From Ruminococcus sp. FMBCY1 (lineage in GTDB: Bacteria; Bacillota; Clostridia; Oscillospirales; Acutalibacteraceae), in contig NZ_CP074197.1 in the NCBI RefSeq assembly GCF_023921805.1, positions 1,798,001-1,862,000 on the forward strand: a stretch of 64,000 nt of DNA, in the 5' to 3' direction. Below the pieces are notes generated by a model. That model searched no databases and was not told where the DNA came from. It was given only the letters and a program-made list of their open reading frames with translations. Shown here piece by piece: positions 9,440 through 17,456 of this stretch; the stretch's first letter is position 1, and every line of letters begins with the position of its first letter. The translations under genes and the position numbers were made by a program.

Positions 9440-10540
9440 ATGTCTTTACAAGATGAATTAAAAGAGCGATCAAGCAAAATATTCAGAGAATCTTATCAGA
9501 TGTCAATTGGAGAGTTAATAAATCTATATAGAGATGGTGAAATGGATATACATCCTGAATTCCAACGAGTTTTCAGATGGAGTGAATACCAAAAGACTAA
9601 GCTGATAGAGTCAATTATGCTAAATATTCCGATTCCTTCTATTTTTGTAAGTCAAAACGATGATGGCGTATGGGATGTTATTGATGGTGTTCAGAGATTA
9701 TCTACTATTTTTCAATTTGTTGGTGTATTTAAAGATGAAGATGATAATCAACTGCCGCCACTAACTCTACAAAAGACTGATTATTTACCTTCGTTCGCTG
9801 GAATGCAATGGAATTGCGAAAATTCTGAATTAAGTTTTACCAAGGAACAACAACTGTTTTTCAAGCGTTCTAGGATGGATATTATTATTATGAAGAAAGA
9901 GAGTGATCCAAACACTAAATATGAACTATTCCAAAGATTAAATACTGGTGGTTCTCTGTTGAGTGATCAAGAAGTAAGAAACTGTTTGATGATAATGACA
10001 AACAAGGCATTCTATGAATTTGTAATGGAATTAAACAGAGATGCTAATTTTCAAAGTTGTTTGCCTATAACTGATAGAAAAGCAGATGAACAATATAGAG
10101 TAGAATTATTATTGAGGTTGCTGATTACTCAAAGCATTGATTGGGATAGTATAAATAATTACTCGGATTTTTCTGAGCTTTTAGACAAGGAAACCATATG
10201 TTTGTGTAGAGCTGATTTAGATACTGTAGATATTAGGAAAAGATTTGTTTCAACATTTCAATTGTTATATGGGGTATTAGGTGAAGATTCCTTTAAAAAA
10301 TATAGTGGACAAAAGCGTTTAGGTCCAGTTATGGCAGCTGTATTTCAGATTATAGCAACAGGTGTTTTCAAAAACATCAATGATATTATTTCACTACCAA
10401 ATCGTGATGAATGGCTTTTAGAAAAAGCAAATAGCGTTTTTGAAACAAATGTGTATAAAAGAAATACGACACCAGGAATTAAATCAATACCAAGATACAA
10501 AGACCTTTCTTTGTTTAGTATGGAGTACTTTAAAGTATGA
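9440..10540 (+). CDS. DUF262 (GmrS/ParB-like) nucleotide-dependent defence protein
   Basis: This 366-residue protein has an N-terminal DUF262 domain of ParB/sulfiredoxin fold, the same domain found in the type IV restriction enzyme GmrSD. Key motifs are HPEFQRVFRW near residues 37-46 and the signature DGVQRLSTI near 82-90, where the usual DGQQR is DGVQR. The HNH-type DUF1524 domain that gives GmrSD its nuclease activity is absent; the C-terminal half is helical and unassigned. A GAGGAGG site precedes the ATG. It overlaps the HEPN gene by four bases, so the DUF262 protein may be the sensor or NTPase for a HEPN effector. Confidence 0.82.
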   Translation: MSLQDELKERSSKIFRESYQMSIGELINLYRDGEMDIHPEFQRVFRWSEYQKTKLIESIMLNIPIPSIFVSQNDDGVWDVIDGVQRLSTIFQFVGVFKDEDDNQLPPLTLQKTDYLPSFAGMQWNCENSELSFTKEQQLFFKRSRMDIIIMKKESDPNTKYELFQRLNTGGSLLSDQEVRNCLMIMTNKAFYEFVMELNRDANFQSCLPITDRKADEQYRVELLLRLLITQSIDWDSINNYSDFSELLDKETICLCRADLDTVDIRKRFVSTFQLLYGVLGEDSFKKYSGQKRLGPVMAAVFQIIATGVFKNINDIISLPNRDEWLLEKANSVFETNVYKRNTTPGIKSIPRYKDLSLFSMEYFKV

Positions 10541-11199
10541 AAATAAGAACAGAGGATGAACTTCAAGATGTCATTGATTCTGAAATTGCTTGGAGAAAAA
10601 AAGAACTCTCTGCCGTTAAAGCAAATATAAATACAGCACGCAACTTCGCAAAGAATACAGCGTTGCGTGCTGGAATTACTTTGCTTTATGCACATTGGGA
10701 AGGTGCGATAAAAAATTTAGCTTATTATTACTTGGTTTATGTTTCCAGTTTAAAAATCCCTTATAATAGACTTAAACCGAATTTTTTAGCAATTACACTG
10801 AAGAATGATATTAGACACTTCGATGAAACCCAAAAGGTTACTTTACAAACAGAAATTGTCAATAAATTGTTATGTAGATATAACCAAGGCTCTAACATTC
10901 CTACAGAGAATATTATTTCAGCGAATAGCAATTTAAATTCAACTATATTTACTGAGATAATGAGCGCAATAGGTTTACCGACTGATGAGTATGAGGAAGA
11001 TTATGTTTTAATCGACGAAGTTCTTTTAGAAATGAGAAACAAAATTGCCCACGGCGATAAATTAGAATCATTAAGTTTAGATGAGGATCGTTTTAACGAA
11101 ATCTATAGCAAAATATTTAGATTAATTGAGTACTTTTCTACACAAATTTCAAATGCTGCGTCACTTAAGCAATACTTAAAAACGAATGAATCATATTGA
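10537..11199 (+). CDS. HEPN-domain RNase (MAE_28990/MAE_18760-like)
   Basis: This 220-residue all-helical protein belongs to the HEPN class of toxin and defence RNases. The diagnostic R-x4-6-H motif is RNKIAH at about residues 167-172. The N-terminal part (AGITLLYAHWEGAIKNLAYYY) matches the MAE_28990-type HEPN families, which are reported next to DUF262 genes. The start overlaps the DUF262 stop as ATGA, indicating translational coupling and probably a complex of the two proteins. A reasonable model is that the DUF262 protein restrains or triggers the RNase on infection, or when methylation fails. Confidence 0.78.
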   Translation: MKIRTEDELQDVIDSEIAWRKKELSAVKANINTARNFAKNTALRAGITLLYAHWEGAIKNLAYYYLVYVSSLKIPYNRLKPNFLAITLKNDIRHFDETQKVTLQTEIVNKLLCRYNQGSNIPTENIISANSNLNSTIFTEIMSAIGLPTDEYEEDYVLIDEVLLEMRNKIAHGDKLESLSLDEDRFNEIYSKIFRLIEYFSTQISNAASLKQYLKTNESY

Positions 11200-11251
11200 T
11201 ACTTTGCTTGAGTAGTAGTGGATTGTTCTCCGTACACAACACACAAGCAAC

Positions 11252-11314
11252 AAAAAAACGCAAAAGCCCTGTAAACAAGCCAATCTTTGCGTTTGAAAAG
11301 TTCTCAAAGAGATA
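11252..11314 (-). ncRNA. Candidate small RNA 1 (tandem copy)
   Basis: On the minus strand, TTGCAA (plus positions 11344-11349), a 17-base spacer and TATAAC (11321-11326) form a promoter. The transcript would begin near 11314 with a small AAAGA/TCTTT hairpin. It would end at an AACGCAAA/TTTTGCGTT-type hairpin followed by seven U residues (11252-11258). Predicted length is about 63 nt. No good reading frame lies inside. Inferred from sequence only. Confidence 0.4.
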
Positions 11315-11582
11315 ATCTTTGTTATACTCGCTTTTTACAGCCTTTGCAAATTTGCAAGGGCTGTTTTCTTTTGCCCCACAGTGGTATCCTCACAGCTTAG
11401 CTGTTGCGGTAAAAGCTAAAAACAGTCCACCGGACTGTTTTCTTTACGCTTTCACAGTTCTCAAAGAGATAATCTTTGTTATACTCGCTTTTTACAGCCT
11501 TTGCAATTTGCAAGGGCTGTTTTCTTTTGCCCCACAGTGGTATCCTCACAGCTTAGCTGTTGCGGTAAAAGCTAAAAACAGT
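11300..11582. repeat. Tandem direct repeat, period 157 bp
   Basis: Bases 11300-11426 and 11457-11582 are the same sequence except for one missing base. The two copies are separated by 30 bases that hold a perfect 10-base-arm hairpin (about 11419-11441). Each copy contains a near-palindrome around TTGCAAATTTGCAA, a minus-strand promoter-like pair and two small hairpins. The segment fills the gap between the HEPN operon and the controller-type restriction operon. Near-identity of the copies implies recent duplication or active homogenisation. Confidence 0.9.
11418..11471 (-). ncRNA. Candidate small RNA 2 (tandem copy)
   Basis: This is the second copy of the same minus-strand unit. TTGCAA (11501-11506), 17 bases and TATAAC (11478-11483) would start a transcript near 11471. 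It shares its 5' end with candidate RNA 1 but has a different 3' half, ending in a perfect hairpin (arms 11419-11428 and 11432-11441) followed by U residues. Predicted length is about 54 nt. Confidence 0.38.
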
Positions 11583-11675
11583 ATAGGTTCTAAATTCTAA
11601 TTGTATGAATGCATTTGTAAGCATATACTTTATTATTGCAATATTACAGATTGTTTTTGTCAGAAAATCTTGTGA

Positions 11676-11694
11676 TATACTAATACTTGAGGTG
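11676..11694 (+). promoter_or_regulatory. Extended -10 promoter of the controller gene
   Basis: TGATATACT at 11673-11681 is a good extended -10 with no matching -35 at normal spacing. A start near 11688 would fall beside the GAGGTG ribosome site (11689-11694), giving an almost leaderless message, as is common for controller genes of restriction systems. Confidence 0.5.
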
Positions 11695-11699
11695 AAACT

Positions 11700-11942
11700 A
11701 TGGCTGAATATGCAATGATTAGTAATGAAGAAAAATATTACAGATTAGGTCTCAATATTGCTTATCAAAGGAAATTAAAAAAACTTACACAAATACAACT
11801 TGCGGAAATAGTAGGAATAAGTAGAACGCATATGAGTAATATTGAGGCTCCTAATATGCTTACACCTATTTCTTTGGAACTTATTTTTAATATTGCCGAT
11901 GCTTTAGAAATTCCTGTTGAAATATTATTTAGATTTGATTAA
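11700..11942 (+). CDS. Controller-type XRE protein of a type II restriction system
   Basis: This 80-residue protein is almost entirely one helix-turn-helix domain (LTQIQLAEIVGISRTHMSNIE, about residues 30-50). Size and position, 11 bases before a putative endonuclease gene, match C proteins that delay endonuclease expression until methylation is in place. It is also similar to general XRE regulators, so the controller role rests on context. Its promoter is an extended -10 close to the start codon. Confidence 0.75.
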   Translation: MAEYAMISNEEKYYRLGLNIAYQRKLKKLTQIQLAEIVGISRTHMSNIEAPNMLTPISLELIFNIADALEIPVEILFRFD

Positions 11943-11953
11943 GAGGTATAAAA

Positions 11954-12829
11954 ATGAATGATTTGCAACTCTTTATGTATCTTTATATGTATGAACTCGA
12001 ATTGTGGTTAAATAATCATAGTGACGAAGTGCTTAATATTTCCTATCAATCAGACGAAGCAAATACCGATAGACCTCTAAAGGAATTTTTACAACGGGTC
12101 ATTGAGAATGAATGCAATAGTATTTCTGAACTTAAAGCAACTCAATACTTAGATTTATTTAATTACAACAATCAAAAAAACAGTTTTAGAATAACACCTA
12201 ATATTATAAATGCTGTTATAGAACATGTTTATTTACCTGATGAAATTTCCCCAGAATTAAAGCAACAACTTAAGTTCAGGAAAAACGCAATATTTACAAA
12301 TCCTGATCTTTGTGTTGCAATTAAAATTAACAATATAATAGAATATGAAACTATTGAATTAAAATCCACTAAAACAGACGCTATACCAGGTTCAAGTGTT
12401 CAACAGATATCTCCTGATGAATGGGTAATCTTTGTTAAACACGGAAAAAGGAATGCTGAAATAGCTGTCGGTCAGTATTTTCATGCAATTAATTCAAAAA
12501 TGCAGTTTCCTGACAGAAGTCCAAGGCCTCAGGTTTCTTTTAAAGAATTACAAAATTGGAATTATTCGTGTAGACAATATAGAAATTCTATTATAACGTA
12601 TTATTCTTCAGATGACGAATCAATCAAGCACGAACTATTGACAGATTGGCAGAGTGTACTTGCTAAACGATGGACCAAAATAGTACTAAATATTGAACCA
12701 AAACACCATGAACCTTGGTTCAATAACTCTCTAAGAAAGTTTATACTTGAATTTTTAGGTGAATATGAAAAAATGTCACCACATCAAAAAGCTGAATATA
12801 AAACATTTCTTGAAAACTTTATTGAATAA
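11954..12829 (+). CDS. Putative type II restriction endonuclease (PD-(D/E)XK)
   Basis: This 291-residue protein is not assigned to a named family. It shows a PD-(D/E)XK catalytic pattern: P117-D118 in TNPDL, then E-L-K near residues 135-137 in ETIELKSTKT, with about 17 residues between, a normal spacing. A following strand (DEWVIFVKHG) fits the nuclease core. It lies between a controller-like gene and a convergent cytosine-5 methylase, the expected place for the endonuclease. The recognition sequence is unknown. Confidence 0.7.
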   Translation: MNDLQLFMYLYMYELELWLNNHSDEVLNISYQSDEANTDRPLKEFLQRVIENECNSISELKATQYLDLFNYNNQKNSFRITPNIINAVIEHVYLPDEISPELKQQLKFRKNAIFTNPDLCVAIKINNIIEYETIELKSTKTDAIPGSSVQQISPDEWVIFVKHGKRNAEIAVGQYFHAINSKMQFPDRSPRPQVSFKELQNWNYSCRQYRNSIITYYSSDDESIKHELLTDWQSVLAKRWTKIVLNIEPKHHEPWFNNSLRKFILEFLGEYEKMSPHQKAEYKTFLENFIE

Positions 12830-12831
12830 TA

Positions 12832-12869
12832 AAAAATAGCCGAGAAAATATTAAATCTCGGCTATTTTT
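12832..12869. terminator. Bidirectional terminator between endonuclease and methylase
   Basis: A perfect 14-base stem (12832-12845 with 12856-12869) with A and U tracts on both sides. It serves the two convergent genes. Confidence 0.9.
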
Positions 12870-12877
12870 ATGTATTC

Positions 12878-13960
12878 TTATGTATACAATGAAATATATA
12901 GTGCTCTTGCGATATACCATGCTAATACAGGTGGAACAGCATTTCCAATTTGTTTATAGGCATCAGATGACGACACAGGAAATTCAAAATCATCTGGGAA
13001 AGTCTGCAATCTTGCACATTCACGAACGCTAAGCCTTCTCCAACCTGTCATATCATCAGGTGAATTTGGTTTCATGGTACGGTAATGCCCTTCTATATTT
13101 CCATGATGTTCTGAGCGTATCGTTGGAGATGGTTTGTCTGCTTTTATTTGACAATTACCCTGCATATTTTTATTTGGGTAAAATTTAGCTTTGGAATAAT
13201 CTCTGGATGTATGATTCTTAATATTAGTTTTATCTATCATATTCCATAAGTCATCAATGGCCTCTTTTGCTGTTATCCAGGATAACTTGCTATTTACTCC
13301 ATGTGTTGGTTTTGGATATAGCATTGTCTTATGACATTCATTTTTTATTCCAACAATTATTACTCGCACACGATTTTGAGGAACGCCATAATCGGCTGCA
13401 TTTAATACACGATATATAACATTGTAACCAATACTTCTAAAATCGTTAAGAATTATGTCAAGAGCTGAAGTATTATCGCCTGACTTGTTATGTCGAATAC
13501 CATCTACATTTTCAGCAACAAATGCTATTGGCTTAACATATTGTATTACTTTTTTCATTTCAAGATAAAGTTTTCCACGCTCTGAAGAAAGACCTTTTCT
13601 TTTTCCTGCAAGACTGAAATCCTGGCAAGGAAACCCCCCAATGACAATATCGGCCTTAGGAAGTATAGAACAATCAATTTCCCTTATATCTCCGCAAAAT
13701 GGTTTATGTTTAAAATTATGATAATAGGTATCGCATGCTCTTTTAATTATATCATTTGAAAAAACAATCTCATATGGGTTTTTCTCAAAATATTTACCTC
13801 GAATATTAAAATCTCCACGAAATCCAAGATCCATTCCTCCACATCCACTAAACAAGGAAATAACCTTTAATTTTTTTCCGTGTGGAAGAATATCAACTGA
13901 AATTGTCTTGCGTTCAAATTTAATCTCATCATTAAAAAATAAAATTTGTCCTGTATTCAT
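12878..13960 (-). CDS. DNA (cytosine-5) methyltransferase
   Basis: This 360-residue methylase carries all main C5 motifs in order: motif I LFSGCGGMDLGF (residues 36-47), catalytic PCQDFS near 112-117, ENVDG near 147, QNRVRV near 190, and the C-terminal RLQTFPDDF and IGNAVPP. A 30-residue N-terminal extension precedes motif I. The target-recognition segment contains TIRSEHHGN; the target is not identified. A GGAG site precedes the ATG. It is convergent with the putative endonuclease and shares its terminator. The visible AT-richness marks it as acquired. Confidence 0.93.
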   Translation of the reverse strand: MNTGQILFFNDEIKFERKTISVDILPHGKKLKVISLFSGCGGMDLGFRGDFNIRGKYFEKNPYEIVFSNDIIKRACDTYYHNFKHKPFCGDIREIDCSILPKADIVIGGFPCQDFSLAGKRKGLSSERGKLYLEMKKVIQYVKPIAFVAENVDGIRHNKSGDNTSALDIILNDFRSIGYNVIYRVLNAADYGVPQNRVRVIIVGIKNECHKTMLYPKPTHGVNSKLSWITAKEAIDDLWNMIDKTNIKNHTSRDYSKAKFYPNKNMQGNCQIKADKPSPTIRSEHHGNIEGHYRTMKPNSPDDMTGWRRLSVRECARLQTFPDDFEFPVSSSDAYKQIGNAVPPVLAWYIARALYISLYT

Positions 13961-14168
13961 ATTATTTACTCCATATATTTTAATATATGTATTATATCAC
14001 ATGATGTATGTTTTATAAATACTATATTATTTATAAAAATGCAATTAAGATTAAGTTTTTCCTTATAGCTATTATTTATATTATATTTTGTAACTGGTGT
14101 ATGCACTGACCCTATTTTTATTAAACTCAACCTTGAGCCCTTGAAATATTTTTTCAATGGATTTTCTT
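13961..14168. other. AT-rich gap holding the probable right end of the element
   Basis: About 200 bases with no gene. It carries the methylase promoter side and, by elimination, the element's right attachment site before the xpt promoter. The less AT-rich block at about 14095-14145 is the most distinct sequence here, but with the other end outside the window no repeat can be shown. Confidence 0.35.
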
Positions 14169-14196
14169 TTGCGCTTTAATAGTATATAATTATAAT
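14169..14196 (+). promoter_or_regulatory. Promoter of xpt
   Basis: TTGCGC at 14169-14174, 16 bases, then TATAAT at 14191-14196. The leader to the ATG at 14233 is short, and no purine riboswitch is seen although xpt often has one. Confidence 0.5.
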
Positions 14197-14232
14197 ATAG
14201 TTAAAATATTATTTGGAAAGAGATGAAATGCT

Positions 14233-14814
14233 ATGAATTTTTTGGAAGAGAGAATTGTAAAGGACGGAATTGTTAAAGAGGGCAATGTTCTCAAGGTTGA
14301 CAGCTTTTTGAACCATCAAATGGATATTGATTTGTTCAACCGAATGGGTGCGGAATTTAAGAAAAGATTTGCGGGAAAAAATATAAATAAAATAGTCACC
14401 ATTGAGGCATCGGGCATAGGTATTGCCTGCGTTGCGGCTATGCATTTTAATGTGCCGGTTGTTTTTGCGAAAAAAGCGAAAAGCATTAATATTGACGGCG
14501 ATATGTACATAGCAGAGGTTGAGTCTTTCACACACAAATGCAAAAATCAAGTGATTGTTTCTAAGAAATTTTTAAGCGAAAACGACCATGTTCTTATTAT
14601 TGACGATTTTCTTGCCAACGGTTGTGCTTTGCAAGGCCTTATTTCTATTATAAATCAGGCAGGCGGCACGGTAGAGGGCATTGGAATTGCAATTGAAAAA
14701 GGTTTTCAGAACGGCGGCAATATAATTCGCAATCTCGGCTATCAGCTTGAATCCCTCGCAATCGTAGATTCGATGGACGCAGCAACAGGCACTGTTAAAT
14801 TCAGGGAACAATAA
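14233..14814 (+). CDS. xpt: Xanthine phosphoribosyltransferase
   Basis: This 193-residue enzyme converts xanthine and PRPP to XMP for purine salvage. The PRPP-binding loop is [13 protein letters not shown] near residues 122-134, and the N-terminal MNFLEERI start is typical of clostridial Xpt. Length is normal for the family. A GGAAAGAG site lies 11 bases upstream. It stands alone between the mobile element and the next gene, with a hairpin after it. No purine-permease gene (pbuX) or purine riboswitch accompanies it. Confidence 0.95.
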   Translation: MNFLEERIVKDGIVKEGNVLKVDSFLNHQMDIDLFNRMGAEFKKRFAGKNINKIVTIEASGIGIACVAAMHFNVPVVFAKKAKSINIDGDMYIAEVESFTHKCKNQVIVSKKFLSENDHVLIIDDFLANGCALQGLISIINQAGGTVEGIGIAIEKGFQNGGNIIRNLGYQLESLAIVDSMDAATGTVKFREQ

Positions 14815-14824
14815 ATAAAAATCC

Positions 14825-14866
14825 AACCCCGACAGGCGATTAAAATACAGCTTATCGGGGTTAAGC
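14825..14866 (+). terminator. Terminator of xpt
   Basis: AACCCCGA (14825-14832) pairs with TCGGGGTT (14855-14862) and is followed by a short U-rich tract. The loop is long. Confidence 0.5.
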
Positions 14867-14972
14867 TTTTTCAGCACCAAGTGCCTACAAAATAAATAAT
14901 AAGAATACATTATATTTGTTGATTTGCAATAAAGAAAATTTTTGTTATAATAGTAGCAACGGAGGCGGTAAA

Positions 14973-15458
14973 ATGTTTCGTAAAATGAGAAGATTTAAAC
15001 AACAGCTTAGTAACGATGAGGCTTTGGAAATATTAAAAAACTGCAAAAGCGGTGTGCTTGCCGTGAGCGGTGATGACGGCTACCCATATACTGTTCCGTT
15101 GAACTTTGTATATAAAGACGGCAAGATTTACTTCCACTGTGCAAAAAACGGACATAAACTTGACGCAATTAAGCAAAACAAGAAAGTTTCTTTCTGTGTT
15201 ATTGAAAAAGATGAGGTTGATTCGGAAAAATTGACAACTTTGTTTAGGAGTGTTGTAGTTTTTGGTAAGGCCGAAATTATGGAAAATAAAGAGAAAATCA
15301 ATTCGGCAATGCTCTCTTTCGGCTTAAAATATAACAATGATATTAATGCGGTGAAAAAGGAAATCGAGCGTGAACGGAGCGGACTTTGCTGTGTCGAAAT
15401 CACGATTGAACATATAACGGGAAAACAGGCGATAGAGCTTTTGCGTAAAAATATGTGA
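14973..15458 (+). CDS. Pyridoxamine 5'-phosphate oxidase-like flavoprotein
   Basis: This 161-residue protein has the split-barrel FMN-binding fold (NimA/PNPOx-like). The pattern SGVLAVSGDDGYPYTVPLNF near residues 26-45 and the following HCAKNGHKLDAI are the usual flavin-site blocks. Such proteins act as flavin reductases or in nitro-group or antibiotic resistance; the substrate cannot be told. The start at 14973 is chosen because of the GGAGG at 14961; an upstream in-frame extension to 14916 lacks a ribosome site. Confidence 0.85.
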   Translation: MFRKMRRFKQQLSNDEALEILKNCKSGVLAVSGDDGYPYTVPLNFVYKDGKIYFHCAKNGHKLDAIKQNKKVSFCVIEKDEVDSEKLTTLFRSVVVFGKAEIMENKEKINSAMLSFGLKYNNDINAVKKEIERERSGLCCVEITIEHITGKQAIELLRKNM

Positions 15459-15486
15459 CCTTAATCGGAGAGAAAGGGTATTTAAA

Positions 15487-15963
15487 ATGAAACTGTTAAT
15501 TAAACAAAGAGTTTTTTCGTGGACGGATACTTACGATGTTTATGATGAGTATGACGAGCCGAAATATTTTGTTAAGGCTGAAATGTTCAGACTTACGCAT
15601 CAGATTCATATATATGACAGAGATCGCAATGAAATCGGTATGATTAAACAGCGATTTTTTACGCTTATGCCGACTTTTGATATAGAAATAAACGGACAGC
15701 CGTTTGGCAGTATTGAGAAAAAATTTACCTTTTTTAAACCGAAGTATAACCTCGACTACAACGGTTGGCGCTGTGAGGGCGATTTTATGTCTTGGAACTA
15801 CAGCGTTTACGAGGCTTGCAGTATGGTTGCGCAGATTTCAAAAAAGCTGTTCCGTTGGGGAGATACTTATGTTATCGACTATGCAGACCCGAGAAACGAA
15901 ATTTTGGTGCTTATGCTCGCAATTGCAATAGACGCCGCAAACTGTACGCAGAATAATAATTAA
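15487..15963 (+). CDS. LURP-one-related (scramblase-like) protein
   Basis: This 158-residue protein is of the LURP-one-related/YxjI family, a 12-strand beta barrel around a central helix, related to phospholipid scramblases and Tubby. Features are the opening LIKQRVFSWTDTYDVYDE, the repeated hydrophobic strands, and the late motif FRWGDTYVIDYADP. The function in bacteria is unknown. A GAGAAAGGG site precedes the ATG. It is followed within 15 bases by a broken SAP-domain gene in the same direction. Confidence 0.8.
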   Translation: MKLLIKQRVFSWTDTYDVYDEYDEPKYFVKAEMFRLTHQIHIYDRDRNEIGMIKQRFFTLMPTFDIEINGQPFGSIEKKFTFFKPKYNLDYNGWRCEGDFMSWNYSVYEACSMVAQISKKLFRWGDTYVIDYADPRNEILVLMLAIAIDAANCTQNNN

Positions 15964-15975
15964 GTGAGGTATTGT

Positions 15976-16559
15976 ATGAGCGATGGACCGAAGCTCGACA
16001 AAAATCTTGACGGCAAGACATTCAGAGAGTTTTATTATTTAAAGGAAGAACTTGTCGATTTTTGTCGCTGATACGGTTTACCGACATCGGGCGGAAAACT
16101 TGAAATAACACAGAGAATAGCACATTTTCTTGATACAGGCGAGGTTATCGCCGCAAAGAAAGTGCAGAAAAAGGCACAGATAATCGGCAACATTACAACT
16201 GACACGGAAATTGAGCCGAATTTTGTTTGCTCGGAAAAGCACAGAGCGTTTTTTAAGGAACATATCGGCAACGGATTTTCTTTTAATGCTGCATTTCAGA
16301 AATGGCTTAAAAGCAATACGGGCAAAACTTATGCCGATGCGATTACTGCGTATTATCGGATACTTGAAGAAAAGAAAAACGGTAAGGCAAAAATTGACAA
16401 GCAGTTTGAATACAATACATATATAAGGGTATAAGGGATTTCTTTGCCGATAATCAGGGCAATAGCCTTGACGAGGCTATTAAGTGTTGGAAATATAAAA
16501 AACAGTTGCCGGGACATAATCGTTATGAAAAAAGCGACCTTGATGTATTGGATAAATAA
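15976..16559 (+). pseudogene. Broken SAP-domain protein gene
   Basis: A start at 15976 opens a SAP-like domain (LVDFCR ... YGLPTSGGKLEIT), but codon 32 is TGA (16069-16071). Reading continues in the same frame to 16434. There a perfect 8-base tandem duplication (TATAAGGG at 16422-16429 and 16430-16437) shifts the frame. Removing one copy restores a sensible C-terminus (RDFFADNQGNSLDEAIKCW) ending at 16559. The intact protein would be about 190 residues, with an N-terminal SAP DNA/RNA-binding motif and a DUF6434-like tail. Two independent lesions indicate a real pseudogene. A downstream restart product (from 16162) is possible but doubtful. Confidence 0.85.
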
Positions 16560-16694
16560 TTTATTGCACTTCAAACAGTAAGGTTTATATTGCTTTTTAT
16601 TGAAGTTTTACCCTTACAGTAGTATAATAAAAATGTTAAGCTAAATTTTACAAGGAGAGGGCAGAGGGCAAAACTTTCCTTTGCCGATTGTATA

Positions 16695-17456
16695 ATGGAG
16701 AATTTGCACCTTGAGCCGTTGGGCAACGGCATTGAAATATATGTTACCAAAAGCTACAGATATTCGACAGACACTATCTTGCTTGCGAATTTTTCAAAGC
16801 CCGCAGGCAGTAAAAAATGTGCGGAACTTGGCACAGGATGCGGTACGATTCCGCTCTTGTGGTGCAGGGACAATAAAAGCTTAAAAATAGACGCTGTTGA
16901 AATTCAGGAAAATGCCTGTACGCTTGCTCAAAAAAGCGTTGAACACAATGGGCTTTGCGATAACATTAAAATTATAAACGCTGACTTATGCGACCTTAAA
17001 GGCAAGCTGAATTTTGGCTGTTATGATGTTGTTGTGTGCAATCCGCCATATAAAATCGGCGGAGGAGGAATCAAAAATCCGACTTCGGCAAGGCTGATTG
17101 CAAGACACGAAAGCGAATGTACGCTCGATGACATTTGCTCGGCGGCATCAAAGCTGCTGCAGTTTGGCGGCAGATTTTATATGTGTCAGCGCCCCGAAAG
17201 ATTAGGCGATGTTATGGAGTCTATGAGAAAATATGACATAGAGCCAAAGACCTTGCGACTTGTACAGCAGAGAGTGTCAAAAGCGCCGAAACTGTTTTTG
17301 CTTGAGGGCAGACGAGGCGGAAAACGGGGCTTTTTAAATGTACTGCCCACACTTTTTATAGAGGACGAAAGCGGTAATTTTTCAAAAGAAATGCTTGAAA
17401 TTTACGGAAGCTACAAATCAGATCATTTAGAAAATACAGAGGACAACAAGCTATGA
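16695..17456 (+). CDS. TrmN6/YfiC-like tRNA (adenine-N6) methyltransferase
   Basis: This 253-residue SAM-dependent methylase is of the tRNA1(Val) A37 N6-methylase type. Motif I is AELGTGCGTIPLL near residues 38-50 and the catalytic NPPY near 111-114. The acidic SAM-ribose contact lies in DAVEIQ near 69-74. The gene overlaps rsmI by four bases (ATGA), so the pair is translationally coupled. This methylase-rsmI order is common in Firmicutes. Confidence 0.87.
   Translation: MENLHLEPLGNGIEIYVTKSYRYSTDTILLANFSKPAGSKKCAELGTGCGTIPLLWCRDNKSLKIDAVEIQENACTLAQKSVEHNGLCDNIKIINADLCDLKGKLNFGCYDVVVCNPPYKIGGGGIKNPTSARLIARHESECTLDDICSAASKLLQFGGRFYMCQRPERLGDVMESMRKYDIEPKTLRLVQQRVSKAPKLFLLEGRRGGKRGFLNVLPTLFIEDESGNFSKEMLEIYGSYKSDHLENTEDNKL

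Larger units (their letters stand above)
1..14150. mobile_element. Integrative mobilizable element with defence cargo (left end outside window)
   Basis: The gene order is integrase (reading outward), divergent HTH repressor and excisionase-like gene, RepA-like ATPase, MobV relaxase and TnpV, followed by three blocks of restriction and defence genes. No type IV secretion genes are seen, so transfer would need a helper element. Housekeeping genes begin with xpt at 14233, so the right boundary should lie between the methylase start at 13960 and about 14200. The exact attachment site cannot be set because the partner end is outside the window. The cargo from 4.8 to 14 kb is visibly more AT-rich than the backbone, as expected for acquired DNA. 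Confidence 0.8.

Noticed and set aside
11300..11582. CRISPR-like array
   Set aside because: Only two long copies (about 127 bases) with one 30-base spacer and no cas genes.
11319..11600. A 93-codon plus-strand frame across the tandem repeat
   Set aside because: It simply reads through both repeat copies, has no ribosome site, and the sequence is better explained by hairpins and minus-strand promoters.
14000..14232. Purine riboswitch before xpt
   Set aside because: The leader after the predicted promoter is too short, and the conserved purine-aptamer core is not seen.
16069..16071. Recoded TGA (selenocysteine or stop readthrough) in the SAP-domain gene
   Set aside because: A second lesion (8-base duplication with frameshift) follows and no SECIS-like hairpin is evident beside the TGA.
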